Positions 1 through 12,795 of a DNA stretch of 64,000 nt are shown piece after piece. Made by a program: the position numbers and the translations under genes. The notes beneath the pieces are model-generated. The model made no database searches, was not told the origin of the DNA, and saw only the letters and a list, made by a program, of their open reading frames with translations. How positions within the stretch are numbered: position 1 is the first letter of the stretch; each line of letters starts with the position of its first letter. The DNA comes from Deuterostichococcus epilithicus. Lineage: Eukaryota > Chlorophyta > Trebouxiophyceae > Prasiolales > Stichococcaceae. The DNA lies in NCBI GenBank assembly GCA_033439295.1, contig JAVTLE010000017.1:1054001-1118000 (forward strand), written 5' to 3'.

Positions 1-687
1 TCAACAGGATGAAGACAAACAATGGAAAGGTCTGGTTGCTGCAAGAGAGAAGAAGGTCTCAAGCAAGACTTTTGTGGATACCGCCGCAATGAACACGACG
101 GGACCTAATGGTGACCACTGTTCAGCCGATTGTTGTTTGAGGTAATTCATGCAGCACGTTTACAAGGCTGCAAGCGAACATGAAGATGAAACAACTTTGA
201 GCAGAAACAACTTCGTTGCGCTTGCATTATGCGGTGAGCTGTGTAGAGGTTGCCATCCACTAGGTGCATGACCTGCCTTAGGCGCGATTGCAATTCATGA
301 ATCAGTTTTCCGCTGCGGTGTCAGAGTGTTCCAAGGTATCGTTGTCAGATTAACAACATTCAAATTATGGAGCATGCTTCAAATCTGGCACATCTAGCAC
401 TTTCTCCACACCGCCCATGAATCACCCCCTGAGCGGCAGACTTTGTTGCAGCCACCATGCAGCCGCAATACTGCCGTAACTCGACCATCTGAGGTTCAGC
501 AGAAATTCTCCCGTCATTGTCAACCTCTCCACTCTCAGCCAATCCCACCATCGCCATCCAGCCTCCAGTGTCTCTCACCGGTGCATTCACGAATCCAAGA
601 AATCCTTGCCGCCGCACCAATGAGGAAGTATTCGCTCGCCGCTGCCACCGCCGTCGGCTTTTCCTCACATGGCGTGTGCAGGCGCAA
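1..687. other. 3' flank of G1, no gene supported
   Basis: This stretch lies downstream of the minus-strand reductase gene G1. Short open frames exist on both strands, but none shows a recognisable domain, signal peptide or phase-consistent exon set. It probably holds the G1 3' untranslated region and intergenic DNA. Confidence 0.5.
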
Positions 688-3600
688 TCACGACTCCAGG
701 AACACCTTGCCGCCGCGACCGGGACGCTGCGATTCCTTGATGGCCTCGCGTGCTTTCTCCAGCGGGAGACTGGCACCTGCCGATTGGTTGCCGAGCCATC
801 TGAGATGTGTCCTTTTCATGCATCTTTGACGAAGCAGGACCACTGGCGTCACGCATTTTCCACAGCAAAAGTCTAGCGCATGCGCCAGCCTCCAGCCTTC
901 AATAAGTAAGGTTGCTGAACAAATGAGCGCATTTCGAGAAAACAAAGCAGCCGATCCCAACCCCTTCAGCAGGACGCAGGCGTAGCTGGGTCAGTGAGTA
1001 CCCTGATGAGGAGAATGCTATCGCGGATAATCTATTTTCCGACATTGTCTTTCAGAGCATCGCCAGCTGCCCATGCTCAACTTGCACAGCGGCTTCTGCT
1101 GGCTGCAGCAGCCGAGTCAAGCAGATATCCAACGCCGCTGCCAGACTTGCGCAGCTTGGTGTCATGGTCCGCCTTCTAGCATCACGCCGAAACTCAGTAG
1201 CTAAAGCATGACTCCTAGATACGACCCACCTGACAAGAGCAGAATGACCTTGCAGCCAAAGGCGTCCGCTGACGAATGGCCTGATAGCGGCGCTAGACAA
1301 CTATATCGAGGTGTCGTATGAACTTCTGGCACTGGCACCGTGACCATGTCCGCCAGCAGATGCCCATTGCTGGACCACGTCAGATAGCAGCGGTAAGTGA
1401 GCTCTCTCGAAGGTCTTACCTGACAGCGGCACCATGACCTTGTCCGCCAGCAACTGCTGCACGCGGTCCAGCTTCCGCTGCTTTCCCTCGGCGCCATCAG
1501 CATCCAGCCAGTTCGGCAGCATGAAGCCCTGCGGGGACGGAGACACCACAATCCCGGAGACGACTGGGGCGAACGACCCTTGATTGCAGGCCGCGGGCCA
1601 TGGGTCTGCCACCTTTCGCCACCCTCAGCGGCCAGCCAGCCCTTCAGCATGAAGCCCTGCGGGGTACGATGGCACCAAAGCCTAATGTGAGAAACGTAAA
1701 TGCCAAGTTGCAGATCATACTGCCCTCTGGACACACGGCAGGATTCCATGAGCTGCTGGTATCGCATAGTCGGGACAGCGTGACGAAGCACCCTGAATAC
1801 ACCACATCAGGCTCCTGAACTGAGCAGCCTTCGTCCCGGGAACTTGACCTGAAGTTGATCAGCAAACGTTGTCGCACCTCCAGGCGTTTGCCCTGCATCA
1901 GGTCCATGATCTTGATGTGGGCCACGTCCCCCGTCAGGGCGCCGTACGCATAGGTGGCGCCGCCCTTCCGCACCGAGTGCATTACCTGCGGCGTCAGATT
2001 CGCCGAGGTATGGTCTGCAGGCGCCTGGCTGATATGGACTGGCGCACTCGTCGTCGCAGGATTGCAGGCGGTCCGGGGGCGACTCGCGCTGCATGGTCGG
2101 GCAAGATGTGCCAGCGCAACTACCCAGGCGACCCTTGACCATTCGATTTCCATGTGGTAAGGAGTAGCTCGGCGCATTTAGTTCTTTGCAGGGCCACCGG
2201 CGAGCACCTCAAGTGAGACGCAGAGCACGCTTAATGCATATGTATTTATAGTCACCATGCCGGTGGAGTCCTTCGCTACAGGGTCGATGCCGGCAAATGC
2301 GCCCTCGCCGTTCGTGATCGCCTCCACACGCTTGGCAACGTCTTCGGACGAGGAGTCGATCACCGCATCGGCCCTGCGGTGCAGTGCAATGCGCTTCAAA
2401 GGCTTAGTACACTGAACGTTTGCATCTCTTGCCCCCTTCCCACTGCCTTCGCGGGCGCACAGAAAACCGTCCGTCATGCGCCGGCAGGTATGTCTGGCCT
2501 GAGCGAAGCTTCCATGATGACAACGACAGTGGCGAGGCAAAAGGAACTAACGTGCTCGCACCCAATTTCCAGCAGTTCCTGCACTTGCTCAGGCCGCCGC
2601 ACAATGTTGATCGTCTTAATGCCGGTGTGCTTGGCATACTGGATCAGCTGCAGCGCGGGACACAGAACCGTCATCCCACCTTAGAACAAAGGGCAGCTGT
2701 CCGTGTGCAACTCGGACAGGTGTGTGCGTGGACATCCAGAACAGCTCTCCATGTTGCTGGCAAGCCTTGATGACTTGCGGCAGAGATGACTTGCGGCAGA
2801 GAAACCCGGGAGGCAAGCCCGCAGTGCCGAGCTGCATGCATTGTCAGCGAGGCAGAGACCGTGCCCTTGCTGGCGGCCACACATGCAAAACATCGGAGGT
2901 TGAACTTGGTTCAAATTCAGAGTTACAACATCGGTTTCAATCAAACAACTGCACCATGCGTCCCAGCACGCTGCCGGCAGCCGCCTGCAGCAGGTACTGT
3001 CCCTGCACCACAGACGCAATTGCCAGATTGAGGGCTCTGAGTGACCACGCTGCATCGTGCTGCACCTCTGTCGTGTACAACACAGCACGGCATGATCGTC
3101 GAGTAATGCCTCTTAAGGCAGCGCAGTGACCATGACCATGGCAGTCTGTGCATCCCTTGCTATGCTGCACTACGACATCCAATGCAAATGACGTGGTACA
3201 GCAGGTGAAGCGACCTTGCAACAATTACAATGGGCGGGCACGTTCTGTCTGCCAGCACGTACCTCCGGCACTGCGGCCGTCTCCACCAGACCGACCGCGG
3301 TGAGCGGGTTGGCAAACGACTGCGCCGCCGTTCTGTCGTCCATCTGGGCCGCAACCGGCAGCTGCACGTGGCAACAGAGCGAGAATTAGACCGGGTGATG
3401 AGACGTTGTCCGGAGGGGTTTGTGCCAGAAAATGGCAGCCTTCCTGCTGTTCATGTCGGCAAAAAACGGAAACTGCGGTGCAATGGCAGGGTTCACGAAG
3501 CATCAATTGGATACATTGTTTCTTGTCATTTATGTGATCGATGTTGGCTGCCAACGGCAGCTGCGCAGGGCAATGGCCTGATGAGCTGACTCAGAACCCC

Positions 3601-5169
3601 AGCCGCTGGAAAGCTTGTGTGAGGGAAGGACAGTGTCGTCACACATACTTGCCACCGACAGCTGCAGAGCAGGTAATGCTCATCAACCCAAGTGAATCGT
3701 GTGCACCATTCAATGGAGGTGAGAAGGAATCACGGTCCGCCAGCTTTACATAAGATTAAAATCGAATTTTTCTTCATAACAAATAGTCTCGTTTGCAGCA
3801 CCCACCAGCTTGGAGGCCTCGTTCACCACGTACTCTTGCCACGTGCCAGACGACCAGGGGTGCCCAATGACGCGGTCGCCCTGCTGCAGGTCGGTAGTGG
3901 TATTGGGTCCGATGGTGTCCACCACGCCCACGCCTGCGGAGGTGCGTAATCAAACAGGTTTGTTGATAACCGATCAAGAGAGTGATGAGAAGTTTAATGA
4001 TGATCGCCTTGAGGACCTCCTCGGTGCTGGGGCCGAGGATGTCTACCATGGCCACACCTGCAAGACCGGGCCGCACGGCATTGTTGCTGAGGATTCGGGA
4101 AGCACGTTGCTGCCTCCAACCACCTTCCCAGAGCGGGTCGAGATTGGCCATGTGTATCAGCTGCCCAAATTTGCATGCGCGTCCTGCAAGGTTTATCCCG
4201 CCTGCTGCGGCGCACATGCGGCAGCATGGCTGCCCGCAAACCCTAAGCATGAAGATGCCCAAATTTGGCGGTTGTGCTGCATGAATGCTCTTTGCTGCGT
4301 CTCTCACCTTCGCCGCCGAGGACGGAGGGAAAGTCTCGAGCGCCATAGAGGCCGCGAGCGACGGAAAGGTCGCTCGTTTGGACCGGCCGGTGCGTGAGAC
4401 GCACCAGGACCTCTCCCTCGCCTGCCGGGGTAGCGAGTCGCAACATCAGTCACATGGACGACTCGACAAGCCTTGGTTACGCGGCTGCGAACAGACAGCA
4501 GCCAATGACTGGGCCGAAGGGCTGCTGGCAAGGGTGTGATGCAGGGTTGCCATCGCAGATCAGGGCATGCGTGTGAATTGCTGAGCTTAAGCGCAGGGTG
4601 CTGATGAGTGCGACCAACCGGCACCGGCTTGCGGACTCGATCTCAGCAAGCATGCCAGAACCCCCCTTGTTTCAACTTTGGTGTCGACAAAGCCAGGTTT
4701 TTGACACAGTCGCGATGCAATGCCTGTGGCACACAGCGCATTCCTGCTAGGTCTCTTGCGGGAGGCCTGCTGCTAGTGCTGACGCATACAGACGGACCGG
4801 CACTTGCAGCAGCACCGACGCTGCCGCTGCTCATCTGCACAGGTTCGCAGCTCTGCCGTCTTCCGCCAGTGACCAGAGACGGTGCAGAACTCACTCAGGA
4901 TGTCATCTTGACAGACAGCAGAATGCGGTGCAAGCCCGCTGCACTTGCGCCTACAAGCACAGCTGAACGCCAGACTGCCCTTTTGACAGCAAGCTAGAAC
5001 ACAGGCTCTAACCGATAGAGACAAGCTTTGTTGATCCGAGGCTAAGACGAAGTGCACCTGGCGTTGGCACCTCCACGTCTCTGTGCACCTCGACGTTTGC
5101 AAAGCCGTCCGCAATTTTATCCTCGTCGAAACTGGTTAGGCGAACGGCCGTCTGCGTGCTGGGCGCCAT
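688..5169 (-). CDS. G1: MDR-family 2-enoyl-thioester reductase-like protein
   Basis: Ten exons at 5169-5058, 4421-4308, 3933-3806, 3361-3263, 3002-2955, 2647-2562, 2373-2256, 1985-1878, 1528-1420 and 776-688. They sum to 1011 nt (336 residues), and all introns are GT-AG with matching phase. The protein starts MAPSTQTAVRLTSFDEDK with no obvious transit peptide. Domain order is that of ETR/MECR proteins: an N-terminal GroES-like part with EVLVRLTHRPVQTSDLS and ARGLYG (the tyrosine matches the ETR catalytic tyrosine), GVGVVDTIGP, SSGTWQEYV, then a Rossmann part with GQYLLQAAAGSVLGRM and TINIVRRPEQ (expected NADPH 2'-phosphate contacts). It ends PGRGGKVFLES. No zinc-ligand cysteines are visible. 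The usual NP(S/T)D motif is QTSD here. The expected reaction, NADPH-dependent reduction of an enoyl thioester or related enone, is inferred from family. A quinone oxidoreductase role is the main alternative. Confidence 0.86.
1613..1656 (-). repeat. Partial copy of G1 exon 9 in the preceding intron
   Basis: On the minus strand an acceptor CCCCGCAG is followed by GGC TTC ATG CTG AAG GGC TGG, reading GFMLKGWLAAEGGE, then a GTGGCA donor. The real exon 9 at 1528-1420 reads GFMLPNWLDADGAE at the same place. The copy is only 44 nt and lacks the LLADKVMVPLSG half. Using it instead of exon 9 would remove that half, so it is probably a relic or a rarely used alternative exon. Confidence 0.65.
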
Positions 5170-7557
5170 GGAGAAGCAGGCCTGGTTCAGTGTCTTGCTG
5201 CTGACTGAAGCTGATAAGCGCAAGCGTGCAACTTGATCTACTGCGGCGGAGTGGCGGCAAAGGGCGCTGCTGCTTGAGACTGAGACTCTGAGCGAAGCGT
5301 GGATACAGTTGATCGCTGGATTAGCAAAAGACAGTCTGCAGCTGCGGACGGTTTTGTGCAGAAGAAACAAACCCAAATTGCGATGTTGGATGATGATCAT
5401 CGATCAATGACGGTGTTAACGTGCGTCAAGGTGCGCATTAGCCTCCTGTACTTCTGTGGTCTGCTGGTGCGGGTAAGACGATGCAAAAACAATTGTAACA
5501 TCAGATGCGGGTGAGCAGACGAGCCACTCATCAACAATCATCCCATATCGCCTTAGTCAAGCTGCCCCATAGCTGGACGAGGTTTTGCGCGGGAATTGTG
5601 ATTCCCGCGCGCGTGTGTCAGGTTTGCACTTTCAAAGCACCAGCTCGCACCAGCTCGCACGCGATGTGCACGAGCGTGGATGAAATACGCTGACTGCAAT
5701 TGTTCATCTTTACAAGACTCAAATTTTGAACTCTCGCAGTCGCCGCTCAACAGTTCGCTCCAGGTGCATCATCATCTCCCACACAAAACCTCCCTGCGTC
5801 TCGCCAATGAAATTTTTTCAGGCATGGAGTATGTTGTGCGGGTCCTGATAGTCATCCTGATCCGACAGGAAACTTCAAATAGGAAAGCATATTGGATCTG
5901 CAAGGCCTCAAAGGCAAATACAAGGGCTGTGGCCGTGGTGGGACGCGCGTGTCACACCTTCTCTCTCTGATATCCTGCAGCTCGGGGCTTGGCAAGCCTG
6001 GACAGGAGAAGTGAGCTCTCCAGTCGCGGCACGATGCGCGCGACAGCACGACAGGCCAATTGACTGTTCAGCGTGTACGGCAGGCCCATACACTACTGTT
6101 TAGCTCCACATTGCATCTGCCCGAATGACGAAGCGGTCATACGCCTCCTGCGCCTGCTCTGGTGTAGCATGGTACGACATGCTGTGGTGCGGCGAGTGCT
6201 TTGCCCCGTATTCCGCCCGCCACTGCCCCACCAAACAGTCGAAAAATACGCCAAGGCCCCCGTCCGCGCTGCCATACCCACACTGCCCAGCAGGAGACTG
6301 AAACTGGATGAGCAGGTCCTCAAAGTGTATTGAGCAGTGATCCTGCTGGACATGCATATTTCACAAGCCTTCCGTGCACACCGCGTACCCTAGCTGCCCA
6401 GTAGCACTCGCTGCTAAATCCGGCAGCATGCATTATCTGGCAATCTGGACGAAGGTGATTCTGCGACGCAACTGAGAGTATGATACCTGCAACAGCCCTG
6501 CTGCAGCAGGCTGGACGGTGCGGTAGACGCACCCATACATGCATGCTTGATGCTGCACTTGAGTAGCAGCGCGGCGACCCGCGCCTGTGGCGGCTGAGCT
6601 TTGCTGCCACCGCCTCCTCGCTGGGCGGCCTGCGCCCGTCACACCGCCGCGCTGAGCAGCACGCCTCCCGCTGTTCTAGGCACCTTGCCTGCGATACAGA
6701 CACCGACGTCCCAAAGGTTGAGGGACTTTCCCATCGCACTGCTCACGTCGCATTCCCGGTGCAGCTGACCTCACTGCGGACCAGCCTCTTCCTGCGTGCA
6801 GGTCAATGACAACATGCTGTCGAGGAGAGCAGCTGATGAAGGGATTCAATTGCACAACATAATGCGCGCACCAGTCTTGACGTAGCGACCAGCCACCTGC
6901 TGCAGCAGCGGCCACATCTGCCAGCCGGGCATGCACAGCACCTTTCTTCTCCGAATCATGGCTGGTCGCCGGGCTGCGTGCCGTGGTAACGCACCTCCAT
7001 CCTGCGTCGCGGCATTGCGCACATGATGCAGCATCATGGCGTTCGCTGCGGTTGCTGCCGCAGACCTGTAGGAAAGGCTGCCCAAATTGCAAGATCCACT
7101 CTTCGCAGCTGCAATGACGAGCACAGTGCCGCCAGTTTGCTCATGTCTCGCAGCCGCACGCACACGCAACGCCACACATTGTGGACGCTGCTTTTCAGTG
7201 CGGCAAAAGCTGATGGGATGCTCATTCATACTCAACACGCGCACATATGACCGCCTGGACGCGCTGCCGTCTTGCATGGTATCGGTGTTGAATCAGCCCT
7301 CTGCCCGCCGGGCCATGCGCCCACTTTGGCGCAGAGAGGTTATGCAATTGGCCTGAACCTTGGACAGAGATCGAACGCCCCTGACTTTCCCTCCGCAGTC
7401 CTCCCTCAACTTGCATGCGCACCTCAGGACTGCATACAATCTCCCCTGCGTACACCAGATAGCCCGCTTGTGAAACCCTCAATCTGCGTGCGCACCTCAG
7501 GATTGCATACGATCTCCCCTGCCTACACCAGATAGCCTGCCTGTGACACCTGCTAAT
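5170..7557. other. Divergent intergenic region between G1 and G2
   Basis: The two reductase genes are transcribed outwards from this 2.4 kb, so it must contain both promoters. No TATA box or other promoter element could be assigned confidently. The part from about 7315 onwards is shared with the region upstream of G3. An unassigned minus-strand open frame ends at 6100. Confidence 0.5.
6100..6357 (-). CDS. Unassigned open frame, possible terminal exon
   Basis: An 85-codon frame ends in TAA at 6100. Its distal half reads YGSADGGLGVFF, then QWRAEYGAKHSPHHSM, then PEQAQEAYDRFVIRADAMWS. It has a balanced, protein-like composition, unlike the arginine- or serine-rich shadow frames around it. Possible acceptors (CAG) lie just upstream in the frame, so it could be the last exon of a minus-strand gene extending toward 7.3 kb, but I could not find convincing partner exons. 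I do not recognise the family, and the frame may be fortuitous. Confidence 0.25.
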   Translation of the reverse strand: MHVQQDHCSIHFEDLLIQFQSPAGQCGYGSADGGLGVFFDCLVGQWRAEYGAKHSPHHSMSYHATPEQAQEAYDRFVIRADAMWS

Positions 7558-7857
7558 ATGGCCAACGACAAGCAGATCGCTGTGAGGGTCGAGAATCTCG
7601 ACCCACAGCAGATTGCGTCAGACTTCGCCAACATACAGGTCTGGGCTCCGCCATGTGCAGCTGCCATAGCCGCTTGTGTTTCACGGCAAATATGGCTCTG
7701 CAAGCTGACACATGATGCACTCGCCGACGCAGCTGGTCGAAAACGAGGTCGAGGAGCCAGCCAAGGGCCAGGCGCTCGTGAAGTTGAACCTCAGGTACCG
7801 CTCGTCGATACGATTTTCTATAGAAATATTGTTTTTATATGTATGAATATATATTTG

Positions 7858-7890
<33 letters not shown>

Positions 7891-10800
7891 CAATAAAAAA
7901 TAATACTAATAATAATAATACAATAAAAAACAACCTAAACATTGAGAAAAGCCTCGTGCTAAAATCAAATATATAGAGGCCCGTTACTAGTTTGGGGTTG
8001 CGCGCTGCGCCCGCCCCCCCCCACCCCCGGGCGCGCATGATCAGGTGTTGATACTATAGCGCCTGACTGAATACCTTCGATGACCTGTGTTGACGACTGA
8101 CACGTGTGGCTTGCGCTGCGTCTACGCGGTGCAGGCCTCTGCACACATTTGACACCATGATCTACTCCGGACGGGTGCCAGGCGTGCCAGTTCCTTACAT
8201 TGCCGGGACCGAAGGTGCGTTTAACACCAAGTGCGTCCAACCGACCCTGAACCCCTCGAGNAGCACANTTCCTCTACTCGGGTCAGCCTCGTTGAAGCTT
8301 TTTTCCGGCGGCCAGCACATCTTGCACGCACATCGAACAGCTCAATGACCTCCTGAAGACCGCGCCACCATCAATCAGGGGAGACAGCTGCAAGCGAAGC
8401 TGACACGGCATTCGCAATTGAAGCCAGCAGCGGCCAGCGATAGTGGTCACTGGTGGACTGTGAAGCAGCCTCCGTTATTTATGGCAGGTAATAATCGTCA
8501 CGCTGCAGTCCGCTAGCGGCCTAGCGCTGACAGCGGCGCTGCATCCGATGCAGGCGTGGGGACCATCGTGAAGAGCACGACCGGCAAGTTCAAGGAGGGG
8601 CAGCGTGTCGTCACCTCCAGGTGGCCGAACGGCACCTGGACGTCCTACACGACCATCGAGGAGTCCAGCCTGGTGAGACCAAACAAAAAAAATCTTTCAG
8701 ACATAGTGTATACACACATTGTGAAATTTAACTGATGAGGGACGAGCGCGGTCCATTGCTTCCAACAAAGCCGCAGCAGACTGGCTGCCGCGCACCTGAT
8801 GACGCTCATGTATTTACTCAGCGCCCACTAAGTATGCGCTGCAGGCCAACCGCCGCAAAGCAGTTGGGTTAGGCTTCTGGGCGTTTGTGTAGTCATCTCT
8901 GCTGGTGAAAGGCAGCCGCGAGTAAGCACTGAGTTGACCAGGCCAACTGAGCACTCTGACCTTTTTGTTCGCTGCGCAGCTGGCGGTGCCGGAAGGCGTG
9001 TCAGACGAGGCGGCGGCCCAGTTCACGATCAATCCCATCACCCTGGTCGACCTGGTGGACACCGCCAGCGTGCCCGAGGTGTGGTGCCAGCATGTGTCCT
9101 GTCTACTTAGCGGGGTTGACAGGGGCTCCCGCCGGCAGCCTCCACGCGCGCGCGAGCTCCGCACTGCGTAGTCCAGCTGACCACCAGTGCAAGGCACTGA
9201 AAGCGCACAGCAGTCGTTGCCTGTGACTGCAATACCGGTGCAAAAGCGGGTGAAATGTGGTGAAGTGTTGCCGAGAGCGTTGGTTTTCGGGCAGTGTCCT
9301 GCCGACAACAGGATCACTACTGAAGCTCGGCCCTTTGCGTGCCAAGGGCAAGTACCTGCTGCAGGCAGCGGCAGGCAGCGCGCTCGGCCTTCAGGCATGC
9401 TTTCTCCTCTGCAGATCCGTTCTCACTCCAACGTATCGTAGAGTGCTAGCTCACCGACTCGTCGAAAGATCCTGGGAACAGTTGGGGGGCTGTAGAGGCG
9501 GCAGTGCGCAAACGTTTCTTCTAAACATCTGAAGACGCTGGCAGCAGCACCTTGAGTTTCCGGACTCATGGGAGGGCGAACAGCAGCGGCGGCAGCAGCG
9601 ATTGCTGGCAGCCTTGCCTCTGCTTGCTCTCAGACTGCACGCACTACCTGCCAGGTGATATCTGTGAATGACCACAACAGAAACGTGTGCTTGCCGCTAA
9701 TGGGTAGACTTTTGGCACTATGCCGCTACTTCGAGGTTGCCACAGCGCGACACCACGCTTACAAGTGTTGTCTTCTAGTGACTGACAGGTCCGCTGCCTT
9801 CTTTGTGGTACCGCGCAGCTGGTGCAGTACGCAAAGCACATCGGGCTGAAGACCATCAATATCGTGCGGCGGCCAGAACAGGTGGCCGAGCTCAAATCAC
9901 GTGGGTGAGCTCCCAAGCGACAGCATACTCCATATTAGCAGCAGCGCTCCCCTTTAAATGTTACCGTCTGTTTAGAAGCAGATGATGCCGACTGCCTTAG
10001 CAAGGCTGCCTCACAACCACCATGATGCTGGCGCCGCGCAGCCGTCAAGCGAGATGCATCGCAGGGCATTCAAATTGAGGCTGCAACGCTGCCGTAGGGC
10101 AACGGAGGTCATCGTGTCCACCGAGGAGGATGTCGTGGAGCGGGTGAAAGAGATCACCAATGGCGAAGGCGCCTGGGCTGGCCTGGACCCGATGGCGGGC
10201 ACATTCACCAGCACGGTGCGGCACCCATTAATCAATACTATGTACTCTGGGGATTGCAAGCACCACGGCAGCGATGCACGCGCGGCCTGATGGCCGTGCT
10301 CTTTGCCATTGAACAAGAGCTGCCCATACATCTCCGAAAGATTTCTGTGCCACCACTGAGTGCATTGCAGGTCTGCTGTAGTGCGTTCACATGTTTTGCA
10401 ACAGTGAGAGTCTTGACACGTCATGTTCAGAATGAGCAGAGGCAGGCGCAAGTGCACCACATTGATGGGTTTGGGTGGCAGACTTTGTTCAGCACGCAGC
10501 AGCAGGCACTGCGGACGCAGGAATGCATTTAACTACCGGGAAGTTGGAAACCGATCTAGGGATTCAATCTGATGGGATCTCGTGCAGATGCTGAAGAGCA
10601 TCCGCGCTGGCGGGACCGTGTATGTCTACGGCGTGCTCACCAGCGACGACGCCACAGTCAAGGTGCGGCTGTAATGTTCTCACCTCAAACCAGTGTTGAG
10701 AAACGACCTTCATTTTCAGCTGATGTGCTGTCCGCGGCCACGTGTGTACCACTGGCACACCAACATCAGCCTACCGAAACCTGGGTGCACCACCATTAGT

Positions 10801-11412
10801 ATGGCTGCAAGGCGCACGGCTCGCAGCGCAGCAAGCGCTCGCCTGCAAGTGAGGAGAGCTGGAGAGTTGCTGCTAGCGATGGCTTTCATCCACTCAGCCA
10901 CGTTGGGGACGGCGTCCCAGGTGATGGACATGATGCCGGCGCACAAGGGGCTGCGCGGGTTCGTGAAGGGGGTCTGGCTGAACGGCGACAGCCCAGGAAA
11001 GGCGCGTGAGCGCCTGGAATTCACCCTCAAGCTGCTCGCTGACGGCATCATCACGCCGCTGAAAGGCGGGTAGCTTATCAATGGCATTCGAGGCAATGCA
11101 GGACGAGGGCAGTATTCAAGCAGAGAGTGTCCCTCCCTTCGAAACAAGGCCGCTGCGCTGGTGGTAAAGCGAAGCAAGGACATCATCTTGTTTCTGTGCA
11201 CGCGTCCGCATATAAGCATTGCCATGCCTCCAGCACGCCTCGCAATCACATGCTCACATAATGTTCCGCAATGTAGAGCGTCAATTGCTTACGTCTTCTT
11301 CCTGCAACACCATGCAGCTGTCGAAACGTTCAAGCTGGAGGACTTCCGGGCGGCTATCCAGGCGCAGCAGAAGGGCGCACGCGGCGGCAGGATCTTCTTG
11401 TCGTCCGACTGA
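7558..11412 (+). CDS. G2: ETR-like MDR reductase lacking the catalytic tyrosine
   Basis: Eleven exons: 7558-7638, 7733-7794, 8135-8214, 8554-8672, 8980-9078, 9347-9394, 9819-9904, 10098-10215, 10588-10662, 10921-11065 and 11318-11412. They total 1008 nt (335 residues). Two introns begin with GC instead of GT: after 9394 (GCATGC) and after 11065 (GCGGGT). The start MANDKQIAVRVEN was chosen over an in-frame ATG five codons upstream because it matches the paralogs. Visible blocks are GKYLLQAAAGSALGLQ, KTINIVRRPEQ, VYVYGVLTSDD and HKGLRGFVKG, with the end RGGRIFLSSD. The segment aligned with NPSD...GxYG in ETR enzymes reads PLHTFDTMIYSGRVPG, so both the NP pair and the tyrosine are missing. Catalysis may be lost or changed. 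It is a tandem duplicate of G3. Confidence 0.86.
7871..7930 (+). repeat. 30-bp AT-rich tandem repeat in G2 intron 2
   Basis: Positions 7871-7900 and 7901-7930 are identical 30-mers built of TAA/TAC triplets ending in CAATAAAAAA, preceded by an ATA-rich run. The equivalent intron of G3 is also AT-rich but lacks this repeat, so it arose after the gene duplication. Ambiguous bases occur further on at 8261 and 8268, and in the G3 copy at 13208. Confidence 0.9.
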
Positions 11413-12795
11413 TAACGTGCACCAACTTGATGGCTTTCATTTGACAAACATATTCCAAAAGGCAGATCTGGCGATCGAGCTGAGTTGCTGCCGCAACTCA
11501 GCGACGTGGCGCCGCCCTGAACAATGGCTCTTGTACTATTATTAATGAAAGGGCTGAGCAGATGCGGCTTTCAGCATCATTGGCATTGCAGGTTTCGACA
11601 CACTTTATTACTGTGTAAATATTGCCACACAAATGTAGTCAGATTACCATGTGACAGCGTTGCTCCGCATCAGAATAAGCTTCATGACCAAGCGCCGACC
11701 ATCCCTCACACAGCGCCAAGCATCCAATGCATGTTCGAAGGCACTCCACTGCTGAAAAACTGTACCAGTCCCAGCACAACCGAGTTGCACTTTCAATATT
11801 CAGCAGTTCTGGGGATTTTGTGCTGCATTTTCATCATGCCGCACAACCTGAACTCATGTGTACTGTGCCGCCGTCCACCCGAGTGCGCGCTTCCCAATCA
11901 CATCGGCGGCGAGGCGTCAACGCGTCAGGCCCGATGCCAGTGCCAGTACGTACACTGCTATTTGCTGAGAGTCCCGTCACCACTGGCGCCGACTGGGGGC
12001 CACTACTACGTGGGGCGGGCGCCCGGTAGTGCAATCAAAGGTTTGTGTGCTGCCCGCCCGCGTGACTAACATTATGTTCATCACGACCCCAGTTCTGAAA
12101 TAGTATGCCTTCTCAGCATGCTGCTCAGCTGGAGCGGTCAACATCACTGCGGTAAAGTAGCCAGTAAGGATCAGCATTGAGACTGGTGCTGATTGGGTTA
12201 TTGGCGCCTTTTTGACCTGCGCAGAGCCCGATGTCCTTGCGGTAGAATCCACTGCAACGGGCATGGCATGGCGTCAGCTGCAGACACCGTCACCACGACG
12301 GGTAAGTCTAAATAGCCGGTTCCGATTATGCAGCTGTCCTGCTGCGCTTGTAAACAGCCGCCACCCGCTACACAGCGTACGTGTGCCCGGCTGCCGCATG
12401 TTAGTACGTGCCGCCGCACATGAAACCCTGCATGCGTGTGCATCAACACACCGATAGCTGGTGCAAAGGCTTCCTCATGAGTAACACAGTCCGACCGCCT
12501 GAACGCACTGGCATGATGCATGGTACTGGAAAACCCCCGTTGCTCGCTGATGGTCCCTGCGCCCACTTTGGCGCAGAACGGTTATGCAATTGGCCAGAAT
12601 GTTGCACAACAGATCAAATCCACTGCGCTCATCTGCTGTCCCCTCTCATCAGCCATCTACCATTTCAGTAAGATTAAAATCGCACACGATTTCTCTATAG
12701 CACGCTTGCGAAATCTTCAATTTGCGTGCGCACCTCAGGATTGCATACGATCTCCCCTGCGCACACCAGATAGCCTGCCTGTGACACCTGCTAAT
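11413..12795. other. Intergenic region between G2 and G3
   Basis: The first part is the G2 3' flank, with a TGTAA motif at 11614-11618, about 200 nt after the stop; this is the usual poly(A) signal in green algae. The last 240 nt repeat the region upstream of G2 and should contain the G3 promoter. Open frames here show no recognisable protein. Confidence 0.55.
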
